Origin: Phellopilus nigrolimitatus
Lineage: Eukaryota > Basidiomycota > Agaricomycetes > Hymenochaetales > Hymenochaetaceae
Direction: 5' to 3'
DNA length: 64,000 bases
Assembly (NCBI GenBank): GCA_021029095.1
Contig: JAJOHG010000009.1
Location: forward strand, 248,001-312,000
Positions 10,563 through 22,138 of this stretch are shown in pieces (position 1 is the first letter of the stretch; each line of letters starts with the position of its first letter). The translations under genes and the position numbers were made by a program. The notes below the pieces were generated by a model. It saw only the letters and a list, made by a program, of their open reading frames with translations. It had not been told where the DNA came from and did not search any database.

Positions 10563-11164
10563 ATGGAAATGGTGTCTTACAAGTATGGGACCAATATCGA
10601 GGTAAGTCTGTAACAGTGTTACAGTGTAACCAGAGCAGAAAATGCCTCAGATCCTGAGACATGCTGAAAATACAGGATGATGAAAAAAAAGAAAGGATGA
10701 TAAAAGATGCAGATGGTGAATGGGAAGAGGTAACAATCGAAAATCCCGGTATCATGGCGCCCAGTATTGTACTTGTCAAAGCAATCTGCTACTGTAGGTA
10801 ATTCGGGCGACTGTGCTCGTAATTGTCTGTGTTACTGAACAATTCTGTTTCCTTGAAGGGTTGAATGATTACAAGGTAGATTGCAAAATCTACTGCAAAA
10901 CTATCGACGGTACGTCGTACATGATATGTAAGCCGCGAACAATATCGAGAGACAACATGGAGAGCTAATTTATTCCTTGTGAATTATGACAAATACATAG
11001 TGGCAAGAGATCCGGATAAGAAGGATGACTACAAAGCCATGTTCGACTTGTCGTGGGACATGAATGCTATAGTGTGGAAAATGGCAGAGAATGGGGCACA
11101 TCCTGATCATTTTTTGTCACATACAGTCCCCAGTGCCACTCGCAAACGTGCCGGGATTTTCTGA
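10563..11164 (+). CDS. Small four-exon hypothetical protein beside the LTR
   Basis: Predicted exons 10563-10601, 10676-10793, 10859-10909 and 11001-11164 give 123 residues. The introns have GT-AG ends and branch-like CTGA/CTAAT signals, and the phases agree throughout. The protein starts MEMVSYKYGTNIE, has an acidic/basic stretch (DDEKKERMIKDADGEWEEV) and ends with a basic tail (SATRKRAGIF). No signal peptide or known domain was recognised. The ATG is 46 bp from the retrotransposon's 5' LTR, so its original promoter was separated by the insertion or now includes LTR sequence. It could also be the 3' remnant of a longer gene. Confidence 0.45.
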
Positions 11165-11203
11165 GTCTTAGCTGACCTTGACCTGACCCGCTGTGACCCG
11201 CTG

Positions 11204-11230
11204 CTGACCTGACCCAGCAGGTCAGGTCAG
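11204..11230. repeat. Short perfect hairpin
   Basis: Arms CTGACCTGACC and GGTCAGGTCAG (11 bp each) around the loop CAGCA. It sits inside a region with further TGACC/GACCC iterations (11175-11240). Possibly the end of a small repeat element. Confidence 0.6.
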
Positions 11231-11353
11231 GGTCGACCCGGGGCCAGCCACCGACCTGCAAGTAAACATATTTTTCCACAAAATGTCCTCCAAAAATGTT
11301 TTATAGATGCCATTTGCACTTTATAAGACACTCATCATAATAAAATGCTAATA

Positions 11354-11535
11354 CAGTCGAACTTCTGCTAATGCATACTCCTTGTGATGCATAACCTCCC
11401 AAAATGCATAGACTTTAGCTTCCACCGAGTTGGTAGTAAGAAAATATCTATAAGATAATGCATAAAACTCATAATGCATAATGCATACCTGTATGCAGTA
11501 AGTTTGATGGGGATATGCATTAGTTTTGCTTTCGT
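11354..11535 (+). mobile_element. One end of a decayed TA-target DNA transposon (tentative)
   Basis: TA followed by CAGTCGAACTTCTGCTAATG, then about 180 bp rich in ATGCATA repeats. A CAGT start after TA is typical of pogo/Tc1-mariner terminal repeats. The matching opposite end was not found, so this is at best a relic. Confidence 0.25.
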
Positions 11536-13587
11536 GAATATTGGTTCGTGAGCACCGGCACACAGGCTTCCTATTGAAGTGCAGAAATGCTTCGTCCTTC
11601 GAGCTGCACAACTCTTCTCTTCGCGTTTCGTATGGTCCCCATGCTTCCCCTGGTGTTATTTTGGAATCACGCGAGTTTGGAGCACAAGTGCATCGTCTGA
11701 CGGAATATGGCAGGCTATGCGAGCCATCGGGCGTGGGGTCTTTCCACGTTCAACTCATGTTCTACAGAGGGCTTGCTCCGCATTAATTGACATTTCAATT
11801 ATATTTTTTGAATTCTCGTGGTTCCTCTTTTGCTCTGACGCTTTCAAAAAAATATCAAGCAGATATCACGGTTGAGCAAGGACTTGAAAAAACCCGACAG
11901 AAGCGAGCGTGGCCTTGCCATTCCTCAACTATGGCCGTGGCATACTGGGCTACGTACATATCCGACGACCCTTTCTTCTCATCAGAAAAGTACCCTCCGC
12001 TTTGAGAACTGCAAAAATAAGATGACAGGGAGAGAGGACTCATTCAACGAGCTGGCTGGCGCATGATTTACTTTCAGGCTCACAGATTTGGATAGACGAA
12101 GATCAGGTACTTGCTCATATAGATGTACGCTTCCCTTCAGGATACACATGATCCTCGAGCTTGAGCCTTGAACTTAGTCAAGCAGCGTGACCTACGGGCC
12201 TCTTCTCACCAGTATTGCGGGCGCGCAGGATATACTGATATGCACATTACCATTAGACTGCCGAAGGTTCGAAGGAGCGCCAACTCTGCGATGTCAGCCC
12301 AATGCAGAGTTTAAAATAAAACATCAGCGAAACAATTCCGTTGATATTAAACGTCGACGTCCCCTGCTTTAAAACTTCAACTGATTACATACGGCGGCAC
12401 GGCGTAAGACGCCCCGCATCTCGCTCCGGCTCGTGCGCTTCTTTAAAAATACAAAATTAAAAACAGCCGTCCTCGGGGTCTCCAGGGATCGAGAGCCTAA
12501 AAAAACTCAAAAACCTGCTTGTCGGGAAAGGCCAAATGCGGACGCATGCCGCATCATCGGCAGGATTGGTAGACGCCTTCCGTGCGAACGTGGCCCCTTT
12601 TCGGACGAGCCTGTGTCGGCCACGCGCTGTGACCGACGCTTCTTATCCTCCAGCAACCTTCCAACTCACTGCCAGCGAGCAGCACATCTCCATTCCGGAC
12701 CCACGCTGGGGCCTTGCTATCTCGACACGATATTCGGTACTGCACTGGCATCGGGACAGCTGTGTGTATATCAACAGGACAGCGCCGTCGCCTGCGGCAC
12801 TGGCGCGTAAGAAATGCTTCTGGACTGGCCGCTAACTGAATGGCTGTTGACGCTGTACGTCGCTGCCGCCATCTCATGATCAATAGGACATCGCCAGCGT
12901 TTCCAAGGAACGAGAAAAAGGACAAGCCTCGAATCAGTTACTTCCGTGCGGTGTTACACGATCGCGCCTGATCGCGCTATTTGGAGGTTCGGGATGTCGG
13001 GAGCTATTACCGCTATTACCTGTGGGAGTCCACGGGTGCCAGGGTCTAGGACAGCTCTGCCCCAGAATCAAATTTCCAGTTGACGGCCGCCGCGCCTTCG
13101 CAATGTGTATCTCAGCTGACAATGTTGATGTTGAAGCCGAGCGAAGCCGTCGATGGCGATGGCAAGTGCGACTGGAGATGCCCGCGCTTCGAACCGATCT
13201 TGGATTGCTCGCTGAAGACGCTTGGTCGCGAGGCGCCATTCAGCGCCTGCGAAGCGGGCGCATCGCGATTGACAGTACGTGATCCTTCTCGTATTGCAAA
13301 TGAGGTCTGCACCGAAGGACAGCGAGGTCCTCGAGGCGAGTGAACAAACTTTATCAACTGAACGTTATTTCTTACAACTAATGCCGGAAGAAATCTGCTC
13401 TTTTTCCTTCCCCTCGTCCTTTCAAGGAAGCTTTTAGTAATGCGTGCTGTTTGATTCGCACTAGAGAAGTGTCCCGACTCTGAGTGCTATCAATGGTTTT
13501 TCTCCTGTTGGATATATAAACGCATAGGCAGAACGGCAACTTACAATAAATAGCTGGAAGGACAAACGGAGACTTTAAAGAAGTACG
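11536..13587. other. Gene-poor stretch
   Basis: 11536-12400 is AT-rich with no convincing exon. 12430-13340 is GC-richer, with overlapping short open frames on both strands (for example minus 12934-13239) but no spliced model or known motif. It could be decayed coding DNA. Confidence 0.4.
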
Positions 13588-13830
13588 ATGAGAATCAGAG
13601 GATCTGGTACGTTTCCATTATTTCAAAAGCTTTTTGTCAATATGCTATCTAATTTCTCTTACATTTTGGACTTGCTACGAATAGCCAACGCACACGTCGA
13701 TCCTAGCACGTACATGCACAGATTGTCTTCTCATGTCAGCAAGCCCGCACCTCTCACCACGTCCTCATGTACTTTCTCGCCTGCGCTTGAATCTAAATAT
13801 GTTCTCGATCACACTGTCCTAGAGTTTTGA
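13588..13830 (+). CDS. Possible small hypothetical protein
   Basis: An 80-codon frame opens at ATG 13588, 69 bp after a TATATAAA box (13512-13519). A GT-AG intron of 78 nt (13607-13684) is possible within it and keeps the frame, giving a shorter protein. Another good 3' splice site (TATCTTCGCAG) ends at 13859, so the gene may continue. No homology recognised; weak call. Confidence 0.2.
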   Translation: MRIRGSGTFPLFQKLFVNMLSNFSYILDLLRIANAHVDPSTYMHRLSSHVSKPAPLTTSSCTFSPALESKYVLDHTVLEF

Positions 13831-14860
13831 ACAGCTTCGCTCGTTGTCTATCTTCGCAGGTGTCAGCTCGTCGGGTGTGTCGCGTGTTTTGGGATGTTCG
13901 ACTCCGCAAGTGCAAGTCAGCGGACACAGATACTCGCAAGTCTGTAGTTCAAGAAACGGGTCAAGCTTACTCTCACACGGTCAAGCGCACAGTTGGAGTC
14001 AAGTCGGTATAGCACTCCAGTGTGCTGCCTGCGCTAAGACACGCTTCCCGTCGACCATTCGCGGCTGCGCTATCTGCGTACCGTAGTCTGTACCGGACTA
14101 AGCTGTTGTTGCCACACTGGCATCGTCGTGCGCGATTCTCGAGATGAATTGAGAATGAAAATGCGGCTCAGCTTGAGGTTAGACTCTTGACCTTCATATT
14201 CTGCGGACCATTCAGAATTGGCACTGCCAGATTTGTGCTAAGATAGACACTCAATGATATTTTCGTATGGCAGATACAACTGCAGATTACAGAAATCTAT
14301 TAAGCGCGTACGGAAACATCGATACCTGAAGAGACTGAAATTCAAGAAATTTTCGGGGAGTTTTACAAGGTACAAATCGACAAAGAACCTCCGGTCATAC
14401 ACCTGGCGAAAAAAGAAGGGAGATGTTTAGTTGTTGATGAGTAAAGAGACGCAAACGTTAGGTAAAGGGAGATATTGAATCAAGAACCCGAAAAGAATAT
14501 CAGGATTGCAGAAACGGATGGACGCTGAATTGCGGAGCGGATTCTACCCACTGAATAATCATAAGGAAGAGGAAGAGATAGAATACACGTCCAAGATTTA
14601 TAGAAGAGATCTAGAGTGGACGCACGCCAGGAGAAATACCTATACGGAGACGTGATTTGAAACTCACGATCAGACATTTTTTAATGGGTCTGGCGACCAG
14701 CTTTTGAGTAACGTGATTGAAAGCACAAGCGAACGAATACAGAAAAGGTGCTGTAGATGAACTGCGGAAGTATTAATACATAAAAACATTACATTATAAA
14801 TGAGCCTGTTCGACTTACATGGATGTTCTCCGCCAATCTAACGTCAACAAGCCTGAGTGT
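13831..14860. other. Gene-poor stretch with coding-like fragments
   Basis: Around 14268-14445 the plus strand has two coding-like pieces in different frames (one reads PEETEIQEIFGEFYKVQIDK, ending at a TAA). They cannot be joined by a clear intron, so this is probably a gene relic. Nothing else is supportable. Confidence 0.35.
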
Positions 14861-16341
14861 CTATTGACCATGCGTCTTAAGCAGTTCGTGCCACCAACGG
14901 AGAAGCTCTGCATTCCCGTCAAAACTTTCCTCCCATAGCTTTTGAATTCTGTCGGATGACAATACCGATTTCGATTCCACGAAACGCTTAGCGTCGTAGG
15001 AACGTTTCCAATAAGGCCTGATATATAGGAGTGGGGATAAAACATTGAGGAGCAACGCCATTTGTGCAATGAGATATCATGTCACCTTATCTTGAATATC
15101 TGGTAAATGATCCCGAAGGATAGTCGCACCAAATCCTCCACTTTCTCGATCGAACTTTTCGAGATCAGCTGGGAGGAATGGGCATTCTCCCATGTATTCT
15201 TCAATCCATTGAGCAATGTTACGTCGAACTCGTAGAACGGGAAGACAGAGTGTCGCTTCTCTGCTTTGACAATTATCTCGTAACAGCTTCTCCAGAATAT
15301 GACGATGGGCTCATCCTGGGCGATGAGATTATCGTGATCATAGCGGTACAATTCCTTGACATGTAGAAGCGAACTGATAGACGTCCATAGCGGCAAATCG
15401 ACTGACTTGAAATCCCTGAGAAACGAAGTGAATAGAGGAAGAATGGAATAGATTTGTATTCTTACACGTAAATATCAAGGGCATTGGCGAGAAAAGATAG
15501 GAGAGCCGGACGAAAGACGTGGAAGTTGTTTTTTGATATGACGGAGTCTGGGATCGAGCACGCCAGGCGGCGAAGAAGTATTTTTACTTTGTTGTCATCT
15601 GGGCCATCTAATAGAAAGGAGTATCGTCTTTTTAAACTCTGTTCTGAAGTAAGTTGAAGGGATTGAGCTTCCTTCTCGACGGCTGATTGGTCAAAAAAGA
15701 GGCATAGACGTGGAAATTCCTCCGTCAAGTCAAGGATTGTTTTGAAAGCGGCAGCTTTGACCGACGGGGAAGGATGACTGCCGGTTTTAGTTTTTAGAAT
15801 GGCCGAAAGAGTGAGATGGGTTAGAGAAAAGAAACGACTCGCACCTCATAAGCGAAGCAATAATTTTGCATTGGAGTGCAATTCGCCCTTCATCCCATCC
15901 CGGAGCCTGGTTTAGCACTCCCCAGATGAACAATAGGCCAGTTAGACCGATGCTGTAGGGCTGCCGAGGCCAATGGGTAACGCTGAATCCATCTCCGGGA
16001 ATCTTGGAGAGCGTCGAAGTGCAAAGACCTCTGATGACAAGGCAAGCTAAAAGAACCTGCTTCTCAGCGGTACGAAAGGCCTTCGCTTCCCGACGAGATT
16101 GGACCTCTGCATGTGCGCGATTCAACGCAAGCTCGAGTGCCCTTCCAAGCGGCTTGTAGAAATAATTGTCGAGGGTGCGGCCTGCCCCGACGTTGTTAGA
16201 GACTGTCCGAGTCAACGAGATAGATGAGACAATCGAGCAGGTGAAATCGCTGCGAGTTTCCTTTGTCATAATAGACGCAGTGTCCTCTTCTTCGTCGTAT
16301 CGAGATACAACGACGGATTGTAGAGAGACGAGTCGGTTCAT
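14861..16341 (-). CDS. Uncharacterised gene family, intact copy A
   Basis: Exons on the minus strand: 16341-15845, 15777-15466, 15415-15086 and 15017-14861, giving 431 residues. Introns are 67, 50 and 68 nt, at the same places as in copy B (40538-41998), which confirms the model. The start MNRLVSLQSVVVSRYDEEED matches MNQVVSLNSVALPRCIDEDD of B. Shared blocks are TVSNNVGAGRTLDNYF near residue 55, GLTGLLFIWG, SHPSPSVKAAA (a helical-repeat look), FFDQS, FRPALLSFLANALD, DEPIVIFW and EESFDGN. No signal peptide, catalytic motif or named domain was recognised. It may be a lineage-specific family; two decayed relatives lie at 3640-4200 and 18557-18892. The frame stays open upstream of 16341 to about 16749, so a longer N-terminus is possible. 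Confidence 0.75.
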
Positions 16342-18556
16342 GGTTGAGTAAGGAGGAACGAGAGACTCGAAGCCGCGCGGGGACATTGGAAACTTCAATA
16401 CGGCCGGCAAGCCATTATGTATGTGTCGTCCAGAATTCTGCGACGTCAAAATGCCAGTAGTGGAGCAAGCAGCACGTACACTAGGTCCTTCAAGTCGGAC
16501 TTTGCAAAGCTCAGTGTCATACTCCTCGTCGATTTTCGCATGCGAGATTCTGCCAGTGTGCGCCAGCCTTATCGTCAGGGTTGAAATCGTCAGACTGAAG
16601 ACGCGAATAGCAAGGTGACGTTGAGTTGGACTACAGGTGTGCAAAGCAGCTTTTCGGTCTATGCCGAGTTTACGTTCTAGAATTTCTTCGTATCTTTTCG
16701 GTTGCCGGCTTACATATTGGTTAGTAATACCATCAATGCCGGGTCTCATACACCAATGAACGCGGGCCGTTGCGGATAGCTCTTCAATTCCCTCGAATCA
16801 ACGACTTCCTATACTGCATACTGCGAAATCTTAGCGCTCTGGCTCCGAGTTCACGGCTCATTCTTGACTTTCCTTCTGGCTGCTTGCTGGCTGATGGGTG
16901 ATAGCGCTTCGCGTGTGCTGGCGCTATTGGCACGCTTTGGACATCAAAAACGTCGTCAAAGACAAGAAAAGAGGACAAGACCAGACTCAAGCCTTCTATT
17001 GCTTCCACAGGCGGAAGATCGAACTTTCGGATCCGGGACACTGTGAAGTACCGAAGCCGTCCATCGCGCCAGAAATCAACCAGTGTTGTTCCTCTGATCG
17101 CCAGACGTGACGAAGCGCTTGCGATGCGGACGCAACTGGATCCAGAAGGTTTCTCTTAAGGAGATAGAATAAACTTATGTTGGGCCTAAAAGCGACGGTC
17201 TCCGGGCGAGCTTGAATTGAGGAGTAAACTCTATCGCGCAAGTGTTATTTCTCGATTCTAGCCATTTTTATCTCTTAAGCGTCTTTTTCCGGGGTCGCCA
17301 GCCATCATTCCCTCCATTCTCTTTGTTCGTGCAGGTTAATGCTGGACTTTTCAGCTTTCTACCTAATGTTCGAATCGATATCCTTTCTACAAGCTTCCTT
17401 AGGCGAGCGCCCAAAATACGAGATCAAGGACGTAGGCTCACTTCAAATGCCTAGTAGATTTTGCATGCCCAGCCTATATCGGACACTTCAGTCTCGCCAA
17501 ATCTGCGAAAATGCTGGTGAGCACGTCGCAGTCAAGCATTGTCGTTCCTCCGCTAAGTAGGACTCTACTGTCGGTTTAAATACAGCAAGCATGTGTCGAG
17601 TACGTGGACAGCTGGCTTCTGAGAACTAACCAAAACAGGAGCATATACTAGCACGATTGAGATGTTATTCGCCAGCGTGCTTCCCCTCGCTGAAGTCAAG
17701 ATATTGGCGTTAGACGTGTCGTCTGCGTCGTTAGATTGGGTTTTGAACAAAAACTTTGACAGCAACCTCCACTCCGCCTTACAACCTTTACGCTTCTCCG
17801 GCTACCAGTCTTCGAGTGTAAGATCGGTCTTCTACATGAGTTTGGAATGTTGACTGATGTTTGAAACGCTCGTTAGCGTAGGTCTTGCGTATGTCTGAAC
17901 GAGTCGGAGAAAACGTTAGGAAGCTGGACATATAGATGAAAATTCTGCGGTTCAAAAAGCGATAGCGTCCATGCGATCCTGATGCAGAGGCTGTCAACAG
18001 GCTATGACGACGAGGTCGCGGTCGACATGAAATCTACGTACGCCATGCTGAACGTGGATCCCGACCAGTCCAGTGACTTACCAGGGTGCGCTATCGTCTA
18101 TATTCAGCTGTGTTCAATTTGTTTTAGTATTTACGGCATACCCTGACAGAGGGTTGACTGGAAGTCATTCAGTTTTGCTCGTCCGGAGGATGCTAAAGAT
18201 AATCAGACAAGCTCCATTTCCAGTCGCTTCTGGTACAAGAGGACGTACGTATACAGACATACATTTGATATGTTGTCAGACCGTGAGTCGAGCGCAAGCG
18301 CATTTCCCGCCTTTCGAAACCTCTTTCGTCTGCATAAGTTGCTATCGTTGAACTCGAACTGCGACATCCTGTCAGGTTAATAATCCATTAGCCAGATAAC
18401 AAAACAGACCTTCGATTAGTAATCAAAGTTCTACTGCCGAGCGAGTGTTGGTGGAATGCTTGCTCTGGGACGAAAAAAATGGTTCAAAACCAGCAGCCAA
18501 ATTTCGTACTCGTCCAGAATCGAATCCGAGAAACAATGAACATACTTTTTTTCGTC
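16342..18556. other. No supportable gene
   Basis: Upstream region of copy A plus AT-balanced DNA with only short random frames. The minus frame at 16784-17041 could be a 5' exon of copy A but has no counterpart in copy B. Confidence 0.4.
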
Positions 18557-18892
18557 TTATTTTGTACTCCTAGTCACCGAGGAGAACGCTGCCGCCCGAA
18601 GGCGAGTCGCTTTGCAGAGAAGCCTGAGCAATTCGAATTTGAATTCCCTGATGTACGGAGGATTGGTTAAAGAAGGGATATAACCGCGAGCATACCTCTG
18701 TTTAAGGAAAATGCATTCCGCTGCTGCTGCTCTTACAAACGGGAAACAGTGGCTAAAAGGGTATGATGTTGGAAGATAGCGCATAGTAAGGGTAGACAGA
18801 AGAAATTTATTTACACGGACCTCATGGCCGAAGCAAAGAATCTGCATTGGCACGCAGCCGTAATTTAGCACCCTGAAGCAAACAAATCGCAT
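18557..18892 (-). pseudogene. Fragment (D) of the uncharacterised gene family
   Basis: The minus strand shows RVLNYGCVPMQILCFGHEV, then SYPFSHCFPFVRAAAAECIF. These align with the VLNQAPGWDEGRIALQCKII and SHPSPSVKAAAFKTIL region of copy A, including the exon 1/2 junction. Only this internal piece is present, and the surrounding frame is broken. A relic of a third or fourth family member; identification is by eye. Confidence 0.45.
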
Positions 18893-19164
18893 GTCTGAGA
18901 AAGCGATAAGAGCACGCAGCGGAAGACAAGTCCATTAGGTCTACTTGCTAAAGAGCCTGTTCGAAGTGTTCTTGTACGGTGAATGTATTCGGTTTGGTCG
19001 TCGATTAGCTGCGTCTACCGTAGACAAACGCCGACTGGTACGGCTACGGCCGCCATAACGCAGCGGCGAAGCCGACCCAACAGGCCGTTTACCAGTGCCC
19101 TGTAGGCTCGCAGAGCAGCGGAGGCCAGACAAGCTACATCCCAGTATATTACCAGAGACGCGCA

Positions 19165-19889
19165 GTGGTCTTCTTTTCTTTTCCTTGGCGGCTTCCGAAA
19201 TGCAATGGGCACGAAGAGGATTTTTTATCGCTCACAGTATCAATTCGGGAGTGCACGACGCTCGCGTGCTTCCGCTACCCATGTTCCTCGCACTTGTACG
19301 ATGCCAGAGCGGAACTGGAGTTGCGTGGCATCTGGATGTTGGTAAGCAACGCGGTGGGCCGGCCCGGGATGATTGATGTACCCAAGATCACGTGTCGCCC
19401 CGCCGAGGCTCCCTAAATCCATGGTGTATCAGCTCTAGCCCCAACCCACTCCATCACTACGCGCCTACGGGGTCAAGGAGGGTCCGCCGACAGTTCTCGA
19501 CTTGGAACTTCGCGACAAGGAGGAGTGCACAGAGGAAGGCAGAATCGGAGATGGAAGAGGACTGAGCGTATACTTCACCTCGCGCTCCATCTCGCCCTCG
19601 GTGCGTGCTCTCCTCCCTTCTTTTCCGTCTGCCTGTCTTTCCGGTGCTCTCTGACGCAATGTCTTGACTCATATAGGCCTTCGCCTCCGCACCAGAGCCC
19701 TTACTCGCGCTCGCGCTAGCATCTCTGGAGAATGACATAGGAAAGAAGATGAGGACGATGCCCGCACCCCGCGTGCAGGAATCCAGCTTCACACAAGCAG
19801 CCTCGGCGTACAGACGTCGCTTACACGCACCACCCGCGTCCCGGGCCCGGCTGTGCCGGCTCGCCGCTGCTTCGCAAAAACAGAGATAA
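19165..19889 (+). CDS. Possible multi-exon hypothetical gene, 5' end unresolved
   Basis: Three plus-strand exons fit in phase: a 5' exon ending 19341 (before GTAAGC), 19439-19600 and 19677-19889. Translated pieces look coding: YDARAELELRGIWML, then GPPTVLDLELRDKEECTEEG, then ENDIGKKMRTMPAPRVQESS. No start codon could be fixed and no family was recognised. A 253-codon frame on the opposite strand (19457-20218) overlaps it. I prefer the plus strand because the splice sites and phases agree, but the choice is not secure. Confidence 0.3.
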
Positions 19890-20484
19890 AACGGAACATC
19901 TGCTGGTGCGTCTCCTCTCTCTTCTGCTTGATTCGAGTCGAGCTGACTGCTCGCGATATGCGTTTCTAGAGAACATACGCGCGCCTTCAAAGCGAGAAGG
20001 CGCACTTCGCGGCGGCGCGCGTGCGCACGGGGCGCAGGGCCGGCGATCAGGACGTGCGTCTCTCTGCTCACTCTTCCATTTCTCCGTGGTGCTGACGTCG
20101 CGCACGGACTCAGCTCGTCCACGTCATAGCGTAGATCGCCGCAGAATAAGGCGCTTTGAGGCACGTTGAGTTCGGCGCTGCCGTCAGCATAAACGGGAAA
20201 ACAATAGTGACACCGCACATTGAGCGCATCTTCACCAAGTCCTCTGGATCCGTCTACAATATTGGACCGGCTTGCTCATGGCGATGCCCACGCAGGAGGG
20301 CTGAAGAGTCGGCAGAACCCCGGTATGGATACGGGATGGGTGTCGGGGTCAGGATGGTGCATGTCGAGCGCCAAGCTGAATTGGTAAAACCTTCGACATG
20401 CGAATGCTCTGTGGCCGTTCTGGGCTCTACCCTTCCTCGTACACCCCGTTTCTCTCTGCCCTCCGTAAACCTGGCAGTCTACAT
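19890..20484. other. Unassigned stretch between two possible small genes
   Basis: A plus-strand frame at 20156-20398 (INGKTIVTPHIERIFTKSSG) looks partly coding and might be an exon of either neighbour. The last 70 bases are pyrimidine-rich, as expected for a promoter or leader. Confidence 0.3.
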
Positions 20485-20803
20485 ATGAAGCCGGAATCGA
20501 AGTCCGTCGACGTTAAGGATTCGACTTCGACTTATCAGTTGTCGAGGGAGTGCGATATTCAGGTGCGTCTTTGCTTTGCTTTCTTTCAATAGAAGGCTGT
20601 CTTGCTGAAAGATGATTTGTCTGCAGGGTGGGTACGAGATGAATTATCGGCGCTGCTCGCCTCAAAATGAAGACGCAGGCGCACGCTTCCGGTGCGCCCT
20701 AGGGACTCGGAGACACGGATTTGGGTTTCCTGCCAGTTTGCGACTTCCACACTACACATCTACCAGATCCCAGGAACGTCATGGCCCGCTCAACGTGTAC
20801 TGA
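20485..20803 (+). CDS. Possible two-exon small hypothetical protein
   Basis: Exons 20485-20562 and 20627-20803 join in phase to give 84 residues: MKPESKSVDVKDSTSTYQLS, then a Cys/Arg-rich second half (MNYRRCSPQNEDAGARFRC) ending PLNVY. The intron is 64 nt with GTGCGT and CTGCAG ends. It is preceded by a CT-rich leader. No domain recognised; it may be the last two exons of a longer gene. Confidence 0.35.
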
Positions 20804-21555
20804 GCGTTCATTCTTCTTATCTCTCTTTCATCTCCGATTCACACCCGCATTCGCATTCTACGCTTGAGACTCATTGCCTGTAAACCCATCATTATCTATT
20901 TATTCTTGCCTATCGGGATGTGAGCCTGAAATTCGGATACTCAAAAAATTCCTGAGTTAAACTCAGCACGCTCGTCTTTGACTCAGGCAGCTTCTCCCCT
21001 TCATTTGGTTTTGTATCTCACGGCCTCCCTCTCGGCTCGATCCGTCTTTCTGCCTCCTCATCATGCACGTCTCCGCTTCGGAGCTTGGCTCCTGTCCCTG
21101 TCTACTACAGCAGCCTCTTACTCCTTCCCCTTCTACGAGGTATAACAATTTGTTTCGGACGTGATTATATATGCTGACTTGGCGGAACCCAAGCCTACTA
21201 TGCATTGTCATACTATGCAATGCAAAGCTTTTGACTAACTTTCCTTCTTTTCCTAATGCAAAGTTAGTCTCGTAACAATGCTTATTTCGCCTGCAAGCTC
21301 ATTCTGCTTGCGTCATGCTTTGTATCCGCCGCAAGGACCGAAGAAATGCTGTCTAGTCTATTAGCAGGATTGCACTTCTCTAGTGAAATTGTTCTTTACT
21401 TTGCGCTGACACTGTCGCAGTAGTGGACGCATGTTACATGCAAATGCTCCGAGTAATAGCTACCTTTGACATATCTACATTCCTCTAACGAGCTACAGAG
21501 GCTGTCCTAGTGCAAACGCAATTCTCTACATGTACAATGTTATCGCGTGCGCTAC
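20804..21555. other. No supportable gene
   Basis: Intergenic DNA with CT-rich stretches; it ends in the promoter of the gene at 21623. Confidence 0.4.
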
Positions 21556-21563
21556 TATATAAA
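21556..21563 (+). promoter_or_regulatory. TATA box
   Basis: TATATAAA, 60 bp upstream of the ATG at 21623. An A-rich leader without ATG follows. Confidence 0.6.
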
Positions 21564-21622
21564 TTCACGTAGGATTTAAAATCATCAGAACAGAACAACC
21601 CACGAAACTCTACGAAAATTAA

Positions 21623-22138
21623 ATGACCGATATACAATCTCAAAAGCGACTAGACGCACTGTCCGCCTATGTTGTCTTCACGGGACAGAATGGCGAGAAC
21701 GTCGGTATATTGCTCACAAGGAAGGAGGACGTTACCCTGTACCAGTTCTTCTCGCGCGAGCCTTACCAACTTGTCAAAAAGAATGATGTGGAAAACATGC
21801 ACGGAGACGAATCCTTCCTGCTCCACTCCGCCATCAAGCTCAACACGTCGCAGCGGATGAATGCAGAACATGCCGAGGCGATCAGCAGACGCATGATAAT
21901 CACAACGCACGCAGACAGGGCGCTGTACGAGTCGCCCGTCAAGTGGCTTGCAAAATACCTCGGGATTGTCGAAAAGAGCGACAGGAACAGCGACAGGAAC
22001 AGCGACAGGAAGTTTGAAAAGCTGGCAGAAATGGTGGTCGCGCACGGGAATGCAGCGAAACCAAAAAGCGTCGTTTCGATTGCGTCGGTCATGCAGGAGA
22101 CGCCCATGGCGAAAGAGGTGTGGTGGTATCTGGAGTAG
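21623..22138 (+). CDS. Single-exon hypothetical protein, 171 aa
   Basis: Uninterrupted frame from the first ATG after a TATA box to a TAG. Begins MTDIQSQKRLDALSAYVVFT and ends EVWWYLE; no signal peptide or membrane segment. It carries a short tandem Ser-Asp-Arg-Asn repeat (SDRNSDRNSDRK, near residues 116-127) from a 15-nt DNA repeat. The text (VGILLTRKEDVTLYQFFSRE, LYESPVKWLAKYLGIVEK) suggests a globular alpha/beta protein. No family was recognised. The intronless structure is unusual for this window and might point to a retrogene or a young gene. Confidence 0.6.
   Translation: MTDIQSQKRLDALSAYVVFTGQNGENVGILLTRKEDVTLYQFFSREPYQLVKKNDVENMHGDESFLLHSAIKLNTSQRMNAEHAEAISRRMIITTHADRALYESPVKWLAKYLGIVEKSDRNSDRNSDRKFEKLAEMVVAHGNAAKPKSVVSIASVMQETPMAKEVWWYLE

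Noticed and set aside
13859..14012. Second exon of the small ORF at 13588
   Set aside because: Good acceptor at 13859 but no in-phase donor that improves the product; not enough to claim.
19457..20218. 253-codon minus frame as a gene
   Set aside because: No motif, and the plus strand offers three exons with agreeing splice sites and phase. Kept as uncertain.
21970..22015. Possible CRISPR-like direct repeats (GACAGGAACAGC)
   Set aside because: Only a short in-frame coding repeat in the 171-aa protein; no spacers.
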